From the NCBI RefSeq assembly GCF_000786655.1, contig NZ_JROM01000016.1, positions 62,001-126,000 on the forward strand: a stretch of 64,000 nt of DNA, written 5' to 3'. Positions within the stretch are counted from its first letter, which is position 1, and each line of letters begins with the position of its first letter. Positions 40,926 through 48,836 of the stretch are shown in pieces. The translations under genes and the position numbers were made by a program. The notes under the pieces are model-generated. The model saw nothing but the letters and a program-made list of their open reading frames with translations, searched no databases and was not told the origin of the DNA. This DNA is from Kocuria marina (lineage in GTDB: Bacteria; Actinomycetota; Actinomycetes; Actinomycetales; Micrococcaceae).

Positions 40926-41093
40926 TCATTGCGTGTCGTCCTCTCGCGGGAAACTGCGCCACACGCGACGCCAGGACTCGAGTGCGTCCTCGCGTATCCT
41001 GCGGCCCTCCGCGTGCTGCTCTTCGAGGGACCGGCCAGTGTCGTGGTAGTCCTCGATCGGCTCTTGCGTGTCCCCACGGCGGCGCGGGCTCAT
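40926..41093 (-). CDS. 55-aa charged helical protein
   Basis: A small frame with ATG at 41091-41093 overlapping the 113-residue gene stop as ATGA. It is nearly all Arg/Glu/Asp/His helix (GRSLEEQHAEGRRIREDALESWRRVW). Its own stop also overlaps an ATG (40927-40929). Too short for a family call; phage-encoded peptides of this type often bind host proteins. Confidence 0.55.
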   Translation of the reverse strand: MSPRRRGDTQEPIEDYHDTGRSLEEQHAEGRRIREDALESWRRVWRSFPREDDTQ

Positions 41094-41431
41094 CGGTTGA
41101 TCTCCTGCTCGGCCCGCTCCACCTCGTGATGCATCTCAACCAGACGATCCGCAAAGTACTCGGGCGGGGCGAAGAGGCCATTGGCGAAATCCTCGATGGG
41201 CTCCCCGTCAAGATGCCTGAGACGGTCCGCGAGGCCCAGTAGCTCGTCAAGGGTGAACGTCGTGAAGTCCACCATGTTCTCGACCCTGATCCCGTCTCTG
41301 TGTCGGAAAGTGCTGATCAGGATCATTTCGTCGCTGAGCAAGACCATTGGCCCGTCCCAGTGGTGAACATGCCCGTCACTGTCCTTCGCGGGGGTCCATC
41401 CGGTCGGCGGGGTTTCGTAGCGCTTGTTCAT
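41090..41431 (-). CDS. Element protein of unknown function (113 aa)
   Basis: MNKRYETPPTGWTPAKDSDGHVHHWDGPMVLLSDEMILISTFRHRDGIRVENMVDFTTFTLDELLGLADRL: an N-terminal beta sheet with a GWTPAKDSDGHVHHW motif and a C-terminal helical half ending in a charged helix. TTTAGGAG lies 9 bases before the ATG. It heads the run of ATGA/GTGA-coupled genes. I do not recognise a family. Confidence 0.7.
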   Translation of the reverse strand: MNKRYETPPTGWTPAKDSDGHVHHWDGPMVLLSDEMILISTFRHRDGIRVENMVDFTTFTLDELLGLADRLRHLDGEPIEDFANGLFAPPEYFADRLVEMHHEVERAEQEINR

Positions 41432-41442
41432 GCGAGTTTCTC

Positions 41443-41745
41443 CTAAAGATTCGTGGGTGCATTGAATTTCTGGGTGGGGATGAAACCCACCTCGCTATCG
41501 GGGGTCACGAGAACACCATCAGCGCGGAGCGTGGCTTCCTGCCCGGTCGGGTCCCGGCGACCAACTGCCGGATTGCCCGCTCGTAGCAGGTCTTTGTCTT
41601 TGATCAGGCGGGCCACGGCGTCCTCGGTGCTCCAACCGCGTTCCCGTAAGCCCTTGATCCGACGTCGAACGAGTGCGCGGGTGACGGTCATGCCGGCTTG
41701 TGCTGCCTCCTCGACCACTCGTTCGACTTCATGTAGTGCTGTCAT
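41443..41745 (-). CDS. Element protein with helical core (100 aa)
   Basis: MTALHEVERVVEEAAQAGMTVTRALVRRRIKGLRERGWSTEDAVARLIKDKDLL: two or three amphipathic helices of winged-helix type, followed by a polar tail GRRDPTGQEATLRADGVLVTPDSEVGF. GGAGGAAAC precedes the ATG. It lies between the excisionase candidate and the 113-residue gene on the same strand. A DNA-binding role is possible, but no family is recognised. Confidence 0.65.
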   Translation of the reverse strand: MTALHEVERVVEEAAQAGMTVTRALVRRRIKGLRERGWSTEDAVARLIKDKDLLRAGNPAVGRRDPTGQEATLRADGVLVTPDSEVGFIPTQKFNAPTNL

Positions 41746-41812
41746 GTTTCCTCCATGTTTTGGACATGCGGGGGTTGGGGGTCCGGCGGTCGCCAGACAA
41801 GGGACGGGCAGT

Positions 41813-41998
41813 TCAGGCGTTCGTGTCGGCGAACTGGGCTTCCAGCCAGGCGTAAACCTCGGACTCACGCCACATGCGGCGGCCCGCGATCTTTGCGCTG
41901 GGCGGGGCGGTCCCTGCGTGGACCATGTAGCGGAGTGCGCCGGGGCTTCGGCGGAGGATGTCCGCCACTTCTTCCAGGAACAGCAGTCGATCTGCCAC
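41813..41998 (-). CDS. AlpA/MerR-type HTH protein, probable excisionase
   Basis: A 61-residue protein: LLFLEEVADILRRSPGALRYMVHAGTAPPSAKIAGRRMWRESEVYAWL. This is the winged HTH of the HTH_17/AlpA group, in which RRMWRESEV is the wing followed by an anchoring helix. Such proteins bend DNA for excision or activate element genes. GTG start with AGGAGG five bases upstream. It is the first gene on the divergent leftward transcript, directly across the operators from the repressor, the usual xis position. Confidence 0.82.
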   Translation of the reverse strand: MADRLLFLEEVADILRRSPGALRYMVHAGTAPPSAKIAGRRMWRESEVYAWLEAQFADTNA

Positions 41999-42016
41999 CC
42001 TGACCTCCTAATGAGT

Positions 42017-42060
42017 GATCCGATTCGCGGATCGGCGAGTATCGGGATTCCCGATACTCG
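42017..42060. promoter_or_regulatory. Divergent operators of the lysogeny switch
   Basis: A 12-bp perfect palindrome arm pair CGAGTATCGGGA (42036-42047) and TCCCGATACTCG (42049-42060) with one base between, plus GATCCG-ATTCG-CGGATC at 42017-42033. Both lie between the excisionase start and the repressor start. Leftward -10-like TATCGA/TATCGG sequences fall inside the long palindrome, so a bound repressor would block leftward transcription. Confidence 0.7.
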
Positions 42061-42104
42061 ATAGCATGCCACAGAATCCGATCACGCGCAATCGCCAATT
42101 GCGG

Positions 42105-42117
42105 TAGCCTGTAGAGC
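42105..42117 (+). promoter_or_regulatory. Leaderless -10 element of the repressor gene
   Basis: TAGCCT at 42105-42110 with seven bases to ATG 42118, giving a leaderless repressor mRNA. Confidence 0.5.
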
Positions 42118-42729
42118 ATGGTTGACGACATTGTGATCGGGCAGAACGTGGCGAAGCTGCGGGGAGGCATGTCTATGCCCCAGAGAGACCTAGCAGCGCG
42201 AATGAGAGATCGCGGGTGGAAGTGGGTTCAGTCCACGGCCGCGAGCGTCGAGAAGGGGGAGCGCCCCCTACGGCTCCGCGAGGCCGATGACCTCGCGGGT
42301 ATCCTTGACTGTTCCATTGAGGATCTCATGCACATCGAGGACAGAAACGTTCACGTGCAGGAACTGAGAGAGGTGGATAAAGAGGTTTCTAACCGATTTC
42401 TTGAACTCCACCGCCCGATGCAAAATTACTTAGAATCTTTCTCCACTCTCGATGCCTCACTCGCTGCGGCATCCTCGGATTTTCCGACCAAAGTTCTAGA
42501 ATCTGCCGAGGCAACGTTGAATTACTGCACCCCACATAATCTGGTGTCAAACTGTATTCAGAGAGTAGTCGCCGAAGGCCCCGCAATGTACTCCACCGGA
42601 AATTGGTTTGATCAGTTCGGCGGTGTTAGTTCGGTCGTTGAGCAAATGACGGGATTGGTAGAATCAAAAGATTGGCGGAATAAGCCGCGGCCTGTCTATG
42701 GAGAAGCTACCATCGGTGATGATGGCTAA
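42118..42729 (+). CDS. XRE-family immunity repressor
   Basis: A 203-residue regulator. The N-terminal XRE helix-turn-helix runs over about residues 6-75 (IGQNVAKLRGGMSMPQRDLAARMRDRGWKWVQSTAASVEKGERPLRLREADDLAGIL). The C-terminal 120 residues (EVDKEVSNRFLELHRPMQNYLESFSTLDASLAAASSD...) are helical and lack the Ser-Lys autocleavage pair of LexA-type repressors, so induction may not depend on RecA. The second half is noticeably more AT-rich than the chromosome. Its TAA stop overlaps the integrase ATG (TAATG). Confidence 0.78.
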   Translation: MVDDIVIGQNVAKLRGGMSMPQRDLAARMRDRGWKWVQSTAASVEKGERPLRLREADDLAGILDCSIEDLMHIEDRNVHVQELREVDKEVSNRFLELHRPMQNYLESFSTLDASLAAASSDFPTKVLESAEATLNYCTPHNLVSNCIQRVVAEGPAMYSTGNWFDQFGGVSSVVEQMTGLVESKDWRNKPRPVYGEATIGDDG

Positions 42730-43811
42730 TGCCCAGCAAGAACTACACGGGTAACATCAAGCAGCGCCCTAACGGGGCCTGGAGAGCCCGCTACCGCGAC
42801 GAGGACGGCAGGGAGCACGCACGGCACTTCAAGCTCAAAAGAGACGCTGAGGCGTGGCTACAGGAGATCACCGCGTCCATGGTGCGCGGGGATTATCTCG
42901 ACCCGAAACAGGCCGCAATGACAGTGGGGGAGTGGTGCGAAAAATGGTTCGCCGGGTACGGGGGCAATAAGCAATCCACCGTGAAACAGGCGCGCACCCA
43001 CATCAAAAGAATTGAAACCCATTTCGGGCGGAAGAAATTGCGGTCTCTCAAACCGTCCGACATCAACGAGTGGACCGCCGCGCTAAAGAATGACGGCTTG
43101 GCGGATTCCACGATCTACGCGCTGCATTCCCGGCTTTCCAGCATTCTGGGTGCGGCGCAACATGACGGGCTGATTACCCGTAACCCGTGTTCTCGGAGGA
43201 CGTCTCCGCGCATGGGAAAGCAACGGCCCTACGTGGCTACCACAGGGCAGATATGGGCACTGTACGAGGCCATGCCGGGGCTCTATAAGAATGCGGTGCT
43301 CCTGGGAGCGTTCGCGGGCCTACGGATCGCTGAGGCCGTGGCGCTGCGACCGCAGGACGTGGACCGAGAAACGCGTACTATCAACCCACGTTTCCAGTAC
43401 CCCCACGAGACGCTGAAAACGGATGCGTCCCGGTGGCCCGTGCCCGTCCCCACGACCCTCATAGACGCCCTGGACGGCTCTCTACGGGACGTGAAGGAAC
43501 CGGAGTGCTACGTGCTCAACGAGTGGGGGCGCGGGGCGTCACCGGACCGCACAGGACACCACTTCACCGAAGCCAAGCAGCAAGTGGACGGCCTGCCCGA
43601 AGGGTTCCGGTTCCATGATCTCCGCCATTACTTCGCGTCGCAGCTCATCGGCGCGGGTCTCGACATCCTCGCCGTTCAGCACGCCGTCCGCCACGAGAAA
43701 CCCTCGACCACGCTCAACGTGTACGGGCACCTCCTCTCCGACAAAAACGAGTCCGCCCGGGCGGCCATCGAAGCGCTCATGACCGGCCCCGGCGGACCGT
43801 TTGCGGACTGA
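42729..43811 (+). CDS. int: Tyrosine-family site-specific integrase
   Basis: A 360-residue phage integrase. An N-terminal AP2-like arm-binding domain (KQRPNGAWRARYRDEDGREHARHFKLKRDAEAWL, residues 9-48) is followed by a SAM-like core-binding domain (about 63-150). The catalytic domain has Arg in GLRIAEAVALRPQDV, HDLRHYFASQLIGAG (His-x-x-Arg), a later His in VRHEKPSTTLNVYGHLL, and the Tyr nucleophile in LNVYGHLL. It abuts attR in glnA. Coupling by TAATG to the repressor means integrase is made in the lysogenic state. Confidence 0.93.
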   Translation: MPSKNYTGNIKQRPNGAWRARYRDEDGREHARHFKLKRDAEAWLQEITASMVRGDYLDPKQAAMTVGEWCEKWFAGYGGNKQSTVKQARTHIKRIETHFGRKKLRSLKPSDINEWTAALKNDGLADSTIYALHSRLSSILGAAQHDGLITRNPCSRRTSPRMGKQRPYVATTGQIWALYEAMPGLYKNAVLLGAFAGLRIAEAVALRPQDVDRETRTINPRFQYPHETLKTDASRWPVPVPTTLIDALDGSLRDVKEPECYVLNEWGRGASPDRTGHHFTEAKQQVDGLPEGFRFHDLRHYFASQLIGAGLDILAVQHAVRHEKPSTTLNVYGHLLSDKNESARAAIEALMTGPGGPFAD

Positions 43812-43813
43812 CA

Positions 43814-43833
43814 GGCCTTTTGGCCCGTTTTTT
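43814..43833 (+). terminator. Possible integrase terminator
   Basis: A short GGCC-TTTT-GGCC stem followed by CGTTTTTT, just after the integrase stop and just before the new glnA stop. The stem is only 4 bp, so this is weak. Confidence 0.4.
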
Positions 43834-43835
43834 CG

Positions 43836-45260
43836 CTACACGCCGAAGTACATCTGGAACTCCAGCGGGTGGGGCACCACAGAGAGCGGCTTGAGCTCGA
43901 CCTCACGCTTGTACTCGATCCAGGTCTCGATCAGGTCCTCGGTGAACACGTCACCGGCGAGAAGGAACTCGTGGTCCGCCTCGAGGGCCTCGAGCGCCTC
44001 GGACAGGGTGCCCGGGGCCTTCTTGATGTCCCTGGCCTCCTCCGGGGGCAGCTCGTAGAGGTCCTTGTCGATGGGGTCCGCCGGCTCGATGCGGTTGCGG
44101 ATCCCGTCCAGCCCGGCCATCAGCTGCGCGGCAAACGCGAGGTACGGGTTGCACGAGGGGTCCGGCGCGCGGAACTCCAGGCGCTTGGCCTTGGGGTTGG
44201 TGCCCGTGATGGGGATCCGGATGCCCGCGGAGCGGTTGCCCTGCGAGTAGACCATGTTCACGGGGGCCTCGAAGCCCTTGACCAGGCGGCGGTAGGAGTT
44301 CACGGTGGGGTTGGTGAACGCGAGCACCGCGGAGGAGTGCTCCAGCAGGCCGCCGATGTACCAGCGCGCCACGTCCGACAGGCCCGCATAACCCTTCTCG
44401 TCGTAGAACAGCGGCTCCCCGCCCTTCCACAGCGACTGGTGGCAGTGCATCCCCGAGCCGTTGTCGTTGAAGACGGGCTTGGGCATGAACGTGACGGTCT
44501 TGCCGAACGAGTCCGCGGTGTTCTTGATCACGTACTTGAACTTGAGCAGGTCGTCCGCGGCGGCGGTCAGCGTGGAGAACTTGTAGTTGATCTCCGCCTG
44601 ACCCGCGGCACCGACCTCGTGGTGGGAGCGCTCGACCTCAAGGCCCACCTCGTCCAGGGCCACGCACATGGCGTCGCGCAGGTCCGCCTGCTTGTCCACG
44701 GGGGACACGGGGAAGTAGCCGCCCTTCACGGAGGTCTTGTTCGCGAGGTTGCCGCCCTCTTCCTCACGGCCGCTGTTCCAGGAGGCTTCGTCCGAGTCGA
44801 TCCGGTAGAAGGTGTGCTCGGGGGAGACCTGGAAGCGGGCGTCCTCGAAGACGAAGAACTCGGCTTCGGACGCGAAGTTCGCGGTGTCCGCGATACCGGT
44901 GGAGGCCAGGTACGCCTCGGCGCGCTCAGCTACACCGCGCGGGTCGCGGTGGTAGGGCTCGCCGGTACGCGGGTTCACGATCGAGCACGTGACCACGAGC
45001 GTCTTCTCGAGCCGGAAGGGGTCCACGAACGCGGACTGGGGGTCCGGGATCAGCTGCATATCGGACTCGGCGATGCCCTGGAAACCACGGATGGAGGAAC
45101 CGTCGAACAACTGCCCGTCCGTGAAGAAGTCCTCGTCCACCGCCTTGGCCGGGAGGTTGAAGTGCTGCTGCACACCGGGCATGTCCGTGAAACGCAGATC
45201 GACGAACATGACCTCTTCGTCCTTGAGGAACGCGAGCACTTCTTCGGCTGATTGGAACAT
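43836..45260 (-). CDS. glnA: Type I glutamine synthetase
   Basis: A 474-residue enzyme (GSI-beta type) condensing glutamate and ammonia with ATP. Signatures: [17 protein letters not shown] near 49-65, [13 protein letters not shown] (metal Glu), [18 protein letters not shown] and NRSAGIRIP. The adenylylation-site Tyr is in [12 protein letters not shown] near 401, implying control by GlnE. ATG 45260 has AAGGAG upstream. The last codons come from attR: the element supplies GTG TAG instead of GTC TGA, leaving the protein end FGV unchanged, but the native terminator now lies 9 kb away at 34739. Confidence 0.97.
   Translation of the reverse strand: MFQSAEEVLAFLKDEEVMFVDLRFTDMPGVQQHFNLPAKAVDEDFFTDGQLFDGSSIRGFQGIAESDMQLIPDPQSAFVDPFRLEKTLVVTCSIVNPRTGEPYHRDPRGVAERAEAYLASTGIADTANFASEAEFFVFEDARFQVSPEHTFYRIDSDEASWNSGREEEGGNLANKTSVKGGYFPVSPVDKQADLRDAMCVALDEVGLEVERSHHEVGAAGQAEINYKFSTLTAAADDLLKFKYVIKNTADSFGKTVTFMPKPVFNDNGSGMHCHQSLWKGGEPLFYDEKGYAGLSDVARWYIGGLLEHSSAVLAFTNPTVNSYRRLVKGFEAPVNMVYSQGNRSAGIRIPITGTNPKAKRLEFRAPDPSCNPYLAFAAQLMAGLDGIRNRIEPADPIDKDLYELPPEEARDIKKAPGTLSEALEALEADHEFLLAGDVFTEDLIETWIEYKREVELKPLSVVPHPLEFQMYFGV
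43840..43861. other. Attachment site, right (attR)
   Basis: The same 22-bp core as 34791-34812, here still joined to the rest of glnA on the minus strand. The element side supplies a TAG stop at 43836-43838 (GGC GTG TAG) where the original end had GGC GTC TGA, so the encoded C-terminus FGV is kept. Confidence 0.9.
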
Positions 45261-45483
45261 GGACCTGTTCTCCTTCTGTGTGGGCGTCCGATCGACGCCG
45301 CGGTGGCGGGGACCACCGCGGTCGTTCGGTTCTGATGTCCAGCGTAGGAACCTGGCGTTGCCCGTCCATGACACGAATGTTTCGTCCGTGTAACGCCCGG
45401 AGCGTGATGCACGGAGGGCTCGCCGACCGGTCAGTACGATCCCCAGTCTACCGGCGGGTGCGCGCGCTCCCACGTCGGCCCGT

Positions 45484-45495
45484 TAGGGTGAAGTC
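45484..45495 (+). promoter_or_regulatory. Leaderless -10 element of the RDD gene
   Basis: TAGGGT at 45484-45489 with exactly six bases to ATG 45496. Confidence 0.5.
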
Positions 45496-45942
45496 ATGAT
45501 TTCTCGCCAGGACATGGGCTCGTGGCTCGAGGGCGCCCCCCAGGGAAGCCAGCCCTACCCCGGTCGTCGTCTGGGTCGCCCCGCTGAGGGGCCGGGCTCG
45601 ATCGCTCGCTTCCCTGCGCGCCTGGTGGCCCTGGTGATCGACTGGGTGCTTGCGGTGGTCCTCGCGGGGCTGTTCCTGGCGCAGTGGAACGGGTCGGGGC
45701 TGATGAACCTCGCGGTGTTCTTCGTGATCAGCGTGCTCATGGTCGGGTTCTTCGGGCGCACCCCGGGGCACTGGATCATGGGGTTGCAAGTCCAGACAAT
45801 GAAGGGCCGCCCCGCCGGTTTCGGCAGAGCGGCCCTTCGCACGCTGCTGTTGTGTCTGGTGATCCCCGCGCTGATCGCGGACGAGGACCAACGGGGTCTG
45901 CACGATCGCGCGGTCGACACCGTCCTGGTGCGCGTGCGCTGA
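45496..45942 (+). CDS. RDD-family membrane protein
   Basis: A 148-residue protein with a 35-residue cytoplasmic start, then the RDD domain: FPARLVALVIDWVLAVVLAGLF (Arg and Asp of the name), a second hydrophobic segment MNLAVFFVISVLMVGFFGRTPGHWIMGLQV, and a third near 110-125. Function is unclear; some members act as Na+/H+ antiporters. It is divergent from glnA and convergent with the DUF4191 gene. Confidence 0.88.
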   Translation: MISRQDMGSWLEGAPQGSQPYPGRRLGRPAEGPGSIARFPARLVALVIDWVLAVVLAGLFLAQWNGSGLMNLAVFFVISVLMVGFFGRTPGHWIMGLQVQTMKGRPAGFGRAALRTLLLCLVIPALIADEDQRGLHDRAVDTVLVRVR

Positions 45943-45977
45943 TCAGCAGGATCGCCCCACGGTGCGTGGGCGCTGGT

Positions 45978-46727
45978 TCAGCGACCGCGCATGGACTTAC
46001 GATCTGGGCGCGCACGCATGGGATCCACGCCCTTGGGGATCGGCAGCTTGTTCTGCAGGGTGTTCATCCGGCGGTGGACCACCTGAACTTCTTGCTTGGT
46101 GAGCTTGTTCTCCAGGCGCTTCATCTCCTTGGTGAGCTTGCTCAGGGGGATCTGGTTCTCGCCGTTGCCGGACTTGAGCACGTGGATGGGGACGTTCTGG
46201 ATCACCGGGCCGATGCGGCGGCGCTCCTTCTTCACGAGCTTGTCCACGCGGTTGACCGGGCCCTCGGTGATGAACACGACACCGGGGCGGCCCACGGCGC
46301 GGAACAACAGGTCCTTGGACTTGGGATCCATCGCGGCGGGTTCCTCCTCCACGATCCACCCACGTTTGAGGGTGGACAGCGCGGCCCCCGCGGCACCGGG
46401 TTGTCCCTCAATGCGCGAGAATGCGGCTTTCTCGGCCCGCCGTGACAGCAGGATCACGGCGGCGAGCACCGCGAACGGGATGCCGATGAGCAACCACGTG
46501 ATCCAGTTGCCGAGTAGCACACCGATGAGCAGGAACACGAGCAGCACGCCTAGGCCGAGCAGGATCATCCACCACAGGATGTTCGGCTCGCGCTCGCGAG
46601 TCATCTGGAAAACCTGCTTCATCTGCGCGAAGATGCCCGGGCCCTTGGCGGCCTTGCGCTGGCGCTTCTCCTCGCGCTTACGGTCGCGTTCGGCGGCCTT
46701 GGCCTTGGTGGACGTGGCTGGTGACAC
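45978..46727 (-). CDS. DUF4191-family membrane protein
   Basis: A 249-residue protein of actinobacteria. A highly basic N-terminal 35 residues precedes two transmembrane segments at about 55-75 and 78-100 (ILWWMILLGLGVLLVFLLIGVLLG, WITWLLIGIPFAVLAAVILL). The C-terminal cytoplasmic part has LKRGWIVEEEPAAMD, GRPGVVFITEGPVNRVDKLVKKERRRI, the family core. GTG 46727 with GAGGAAG eight bases upstream is preferred over GTG 46742. The position next to lipA is conserved; the function is unknown. Confidence 0.85.
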   Translation of the reverse strand: MSPATSTKAKAAERDRKREEKRQRKAAKGPGIFAQMKQVFQMTREREPNILWWMILLGLGVLLVFLLIGVLLGNWITWLLIGIPFAVLAAVILLSRRAEKAAFSRIEGQPGAAGAALSTLKRGWIVEEEPAAMDPKSKDLLFRAVGRPGVVFITEGPVNRVDKLVKKERRRIGPVIQNVPIHVLKSGNGENQIPLSKLTKEMKRLENKLTKQEVQVVHRRMNTLQNKLPIPKGVDPMRARPDRKSMRGR

Positions 46728-46901
46728 AGTTCTTCCTCGCACTCGCTGACACAGGGGATCCCCGCCATTCTATCCGCTGCGGCCCGACGACGCGGCGTCT
46801 CGTCCGTAGGGAAGCCCTCCCGGGTGCCGCGCGGCGCCCGGAACGGACGACGCCGCCCGGAAGCGGGCGGCGTCGTCCGCGGAGCGGTGTTGGTGCGGGT
46901 G

Positions 46902-47909
46902 TCAGCCCAGGCGGGCCAACAGGGAGGAAGCCTCCTGGGTCGCGGAACCCGAGTCGTCGATGTGGGACAGGTGCTCGGGGATCTCGCGGCCCATCTTCTT
47001 CATGGCGCGCGCCCACAGCTTGCCGGCGCGGTAGCTGGAACGCACCATGGGCCCGGCCATCACGCCCAGGAAGCCGATTTCCTCGGCCTGCTTGGACAGC
47101 TCCACGAAGGTCTCGGGCTTGACCCACCGGTCGATGGGGTGGAACGTGGGCCCGGGGCGCAGGTACTGGGTGAGCGTGATGATGTCGCACCCGGCGTCGT
47201 GCAGGTCGCACAGGGCGTCGTAGACCTCGTCGTCGGTCTCGCCCATGCCCAGGATCAGATTGGACTTCACGATCATCCCGTTCTCCTTACCCTGCGTCAG
47301 CACGTCCAGGGAGCGTTCGTACGCGAACGCGGGACGGATCTGGCGGAAGATGCGGGGGACGGTCTCCAGGTTGTGTGCGAAGACCTCGGGCTGGGCGTCG
47401 ATGACCTGCTGCAGGGCGTCCGGCTGACCCTTGAAGTCGGGGATCAGGATCTCCACGCCCGTGCTGGGGTTCATGGCATGGATCGCGCGAATGGTCTCGG
47501 CGTTGAGCCATGCGCCGCCGTCCGCGAGGTCGTCACGGGCCACCGAGGTCACGGTCGCGTAGCGCAGTCCCAGGTCACGCACGGACTCGGCGACCTTGCG
47601 GGGTTCGGCGACGTCCACCATGCCCGGCTTGCCCGTGGCGATGTCGCAGAAGTCGCAGCGGCGCGTGCACGTGTCCCCGCCGATCAGGAACGTGGCCTCG
47701 CGGTCCTCCCAGCACTCGTAGATGTTGGGACACCCGGCTTCCTCGCACACCGTGTGCAGCCCGCGACCCCGGGCCATGGACTTCAGCTCCGTGAACTGGG
47801 GTCCCATCTTGGCGGTGTTCTTCAACCACGAGGGCTTCTTCTCGATGGGCACCTCGGCGTTGCGCGCCTCGACGCGCAGCAGTTTGCGGCCTTCGGGGGC
47901 GATGGTCAT
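46902..47909 (-). CDS. lipA: Lipoyl synthase
   Basis: A 335-residue radical-SAM enzyme that inserts two sulfurs into protein-bound octanoate. The auxiliary 4Fe-4S cluster motif is [18 protein letters not shown] (C-x4-C-x5-C), and the radical-SAM cluster motif is CTRRCDFCD (C-x3-C-x2-C). A GAGGAG site precedes ATG 47909. It lies downstream of lipB on the same strand; together they lipoylate the E2 encoded by sucB 4 kb away. Confidence 0.97.
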   Translation of the reverse strand: MTIAPEGRKLLRVEARNAEVPIEKKPSWLKNTAKMGPQFTELKSMARGRGLHTVCEEAGCPNIYECWEDREATFLIGGDTCTRRCDFCDIATGKPGMVDVAEPRKVAESVRDLGLRYATVTSVARDDLADGGAWLNAETIRAIHAMNPSTGVEILIPDFKGQPDALQQVIDAQPEVFAHNLETVPRIFRQIRPAFAYERSLDVLTQGKENGMIVKSNLILGMGETDDEVYDALCDLHDAGCDIITLTQYLRPGPTFHPIDRWVKPETFVELSKQAEEIGFLGVMAGPMVRSSYRAGKLWARAMKKMGREIPEHLSHIDDSGSATQEASSLLARLG

Positions 47910-48024
47910 GAGTACTCCTCGCTGGTGGCGCTGGCGGGGCCCGGTTCACGCGGATGAGCGGTGCGGGCCGTTCTCAGGGGTCTGTTCTCGACGATCTGCG
48001 ATTCGTGCGGTGGCTGCGGCCCGG

Positions 48025-48762
48025 TCAGGACACCGCGGTGGGTGTGGCGTCCCGCGCTCGGGAGTCACCCGTGTGCGGCAGTTGCACGGGCGGTGCCGGG
48101 ACATCGGGTTCGAAGGGGACACACAGGTCCGCCTCACGGGCCGCGAGTTCCTGCTCCATACGCTGCACAACGTCCGCCGGGTCGATCCGATTCCCGGTCT
48201 CCTGGCTGATCGAGGTCACGCCGGCGTCCGTGATCCCGCACGGGATGATCTTGCCGAACGGGCGCAGGTCGTTCGAGCAGTTCAATGCGAAGCCATGCAT
48301 CGTGGCGCGCTTGGAGACCTGCACACCGATGGCCGAGATCTTGCGGTCGGGACCGCGCTCGTCCGCGAGCACCCACGCGCCGGACCGGCCTTCCACGGTG
48401 GTCGCGGGCACGCCGAATTCCCGGACGACGGCGATGATGACCTCCTCCAGGACGCGCACGAAGCGCACGACGTCCAGCGGGATCGGCAAGCGCACGATGG
48501 GGTAGCCCACGAGCATCCCGGGACCGTGGTAGGTCAGTTTCCCGCCCCGGCCGATCGGGACCACGTCGGTGCCGTCCCACGGGTACTCGTGCTTCTCGGT
48601 GCGGCGTCCGGCGGTGTAGACGGGTTCGTGTTCCACCATCAGGACGGTGTTGCCGCGGGTCCCGGCCACGACCTCACCGTGGACCTCCCGCTGCAGGTCC
48701 AGGCACTCGCGGTAGTTCACGAAGTCCGGTGCCAGACCGATGCGTTCGAAGTGCAGAGCCAT
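48025..48762 (-). CDS. lipB: Octanoyl-[acyl-carrier-protein]:protein transferase
   Basis: A 245-residue enzyme moving octanoate from ACP to lipoyl domains. Family blocks: [34 protein letters not shown], and GRKI-equivalent [13 protein letters not shown] with the catalytic Lys, followed by [23 protein letters not shown] with the catalytic Cys. TAGGCT lies six bases before ATG 48762, a leaderless start. A 25-residue Pro/Ala tail exceeds typical LipB length. Confidence 0.96.
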   Translation of the reverse strand: MALHFERIGLAPDFVNYRECLDLQREVHGEVVAGTRGNTVLMVEHEPVYTAGRRTEKHEYPWDGTDVVPIGRGGKLTYHGPGMLVGYPIVRLPIPLDVVRFVRVLEEVIIAVVREFGVPATTVEGRSGAWVLADERGPDRKISAIGVQVSKRATMHGFALNCSNDLRPFGKIIPCGITDAGVTSISQETGNRIDPADVVQRMEQELAAREADLCVPFEPDVPAPPVQLPHTGDSRARDATPTAVS

Positions 48763-48768
48763 TCCGCC

Positions 48769-48774
48769 AGCCTA
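48769..48774 (-). promoter_or_regulatory. Leaderless -10 element of lipB
   Basis: TAGGCT on the minus strand with six bases to the ATG at 48760-48762. Confidence 0.5.
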
Positions 48775-48836
48775 TCCCTTCCGCCCGCCTGTGGATAACG
48801 TGAGCGGGCCGCCGCGTTTCCCGGCACAGTGGTGCC

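Larger units (their letters stand above)
34791..43861. mobile_element. Integrated phage-satellite-like element (9.07 kb) in glnA
   Basis: The element is bounded by 22-bp direct repeats from the end of glnA. From the right: tyrosine integrase, coupled repressor, divergent operators, AlpA-like excisionase candidate, eight small genes, a RepA-like ATPase, four more small genes, a scaffold-like protein, an HK97-type capsid protein, an HNH endonuclease, a long inverted-repeat region and a gene remnant. Codon use and base composition are more AT-rich than the flanking core. No terminase, portal, protease, tail, holin/endolysin or plasmid transfer genes were found in any frame. The content matches a mobilisable capsid-encoding satellite better than a decayed prophage, because the genes present are intact and tightly packed. 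Confidence 0.85.

Noticed and set aside
34791-43861. A complete or nearly complete prophage
   Set aside because: No terminase, portal, tail, lysin or holin genes were found in either strand, and the element is only 9 kb with intact, overlapping genes.
34791-43861. Integrative conjugative element or plasmid
   Set aside because: No relaxase, TraB/FtsK-type translocase or transfer genes; the ATPase and capsid genes point to a phage satellite.
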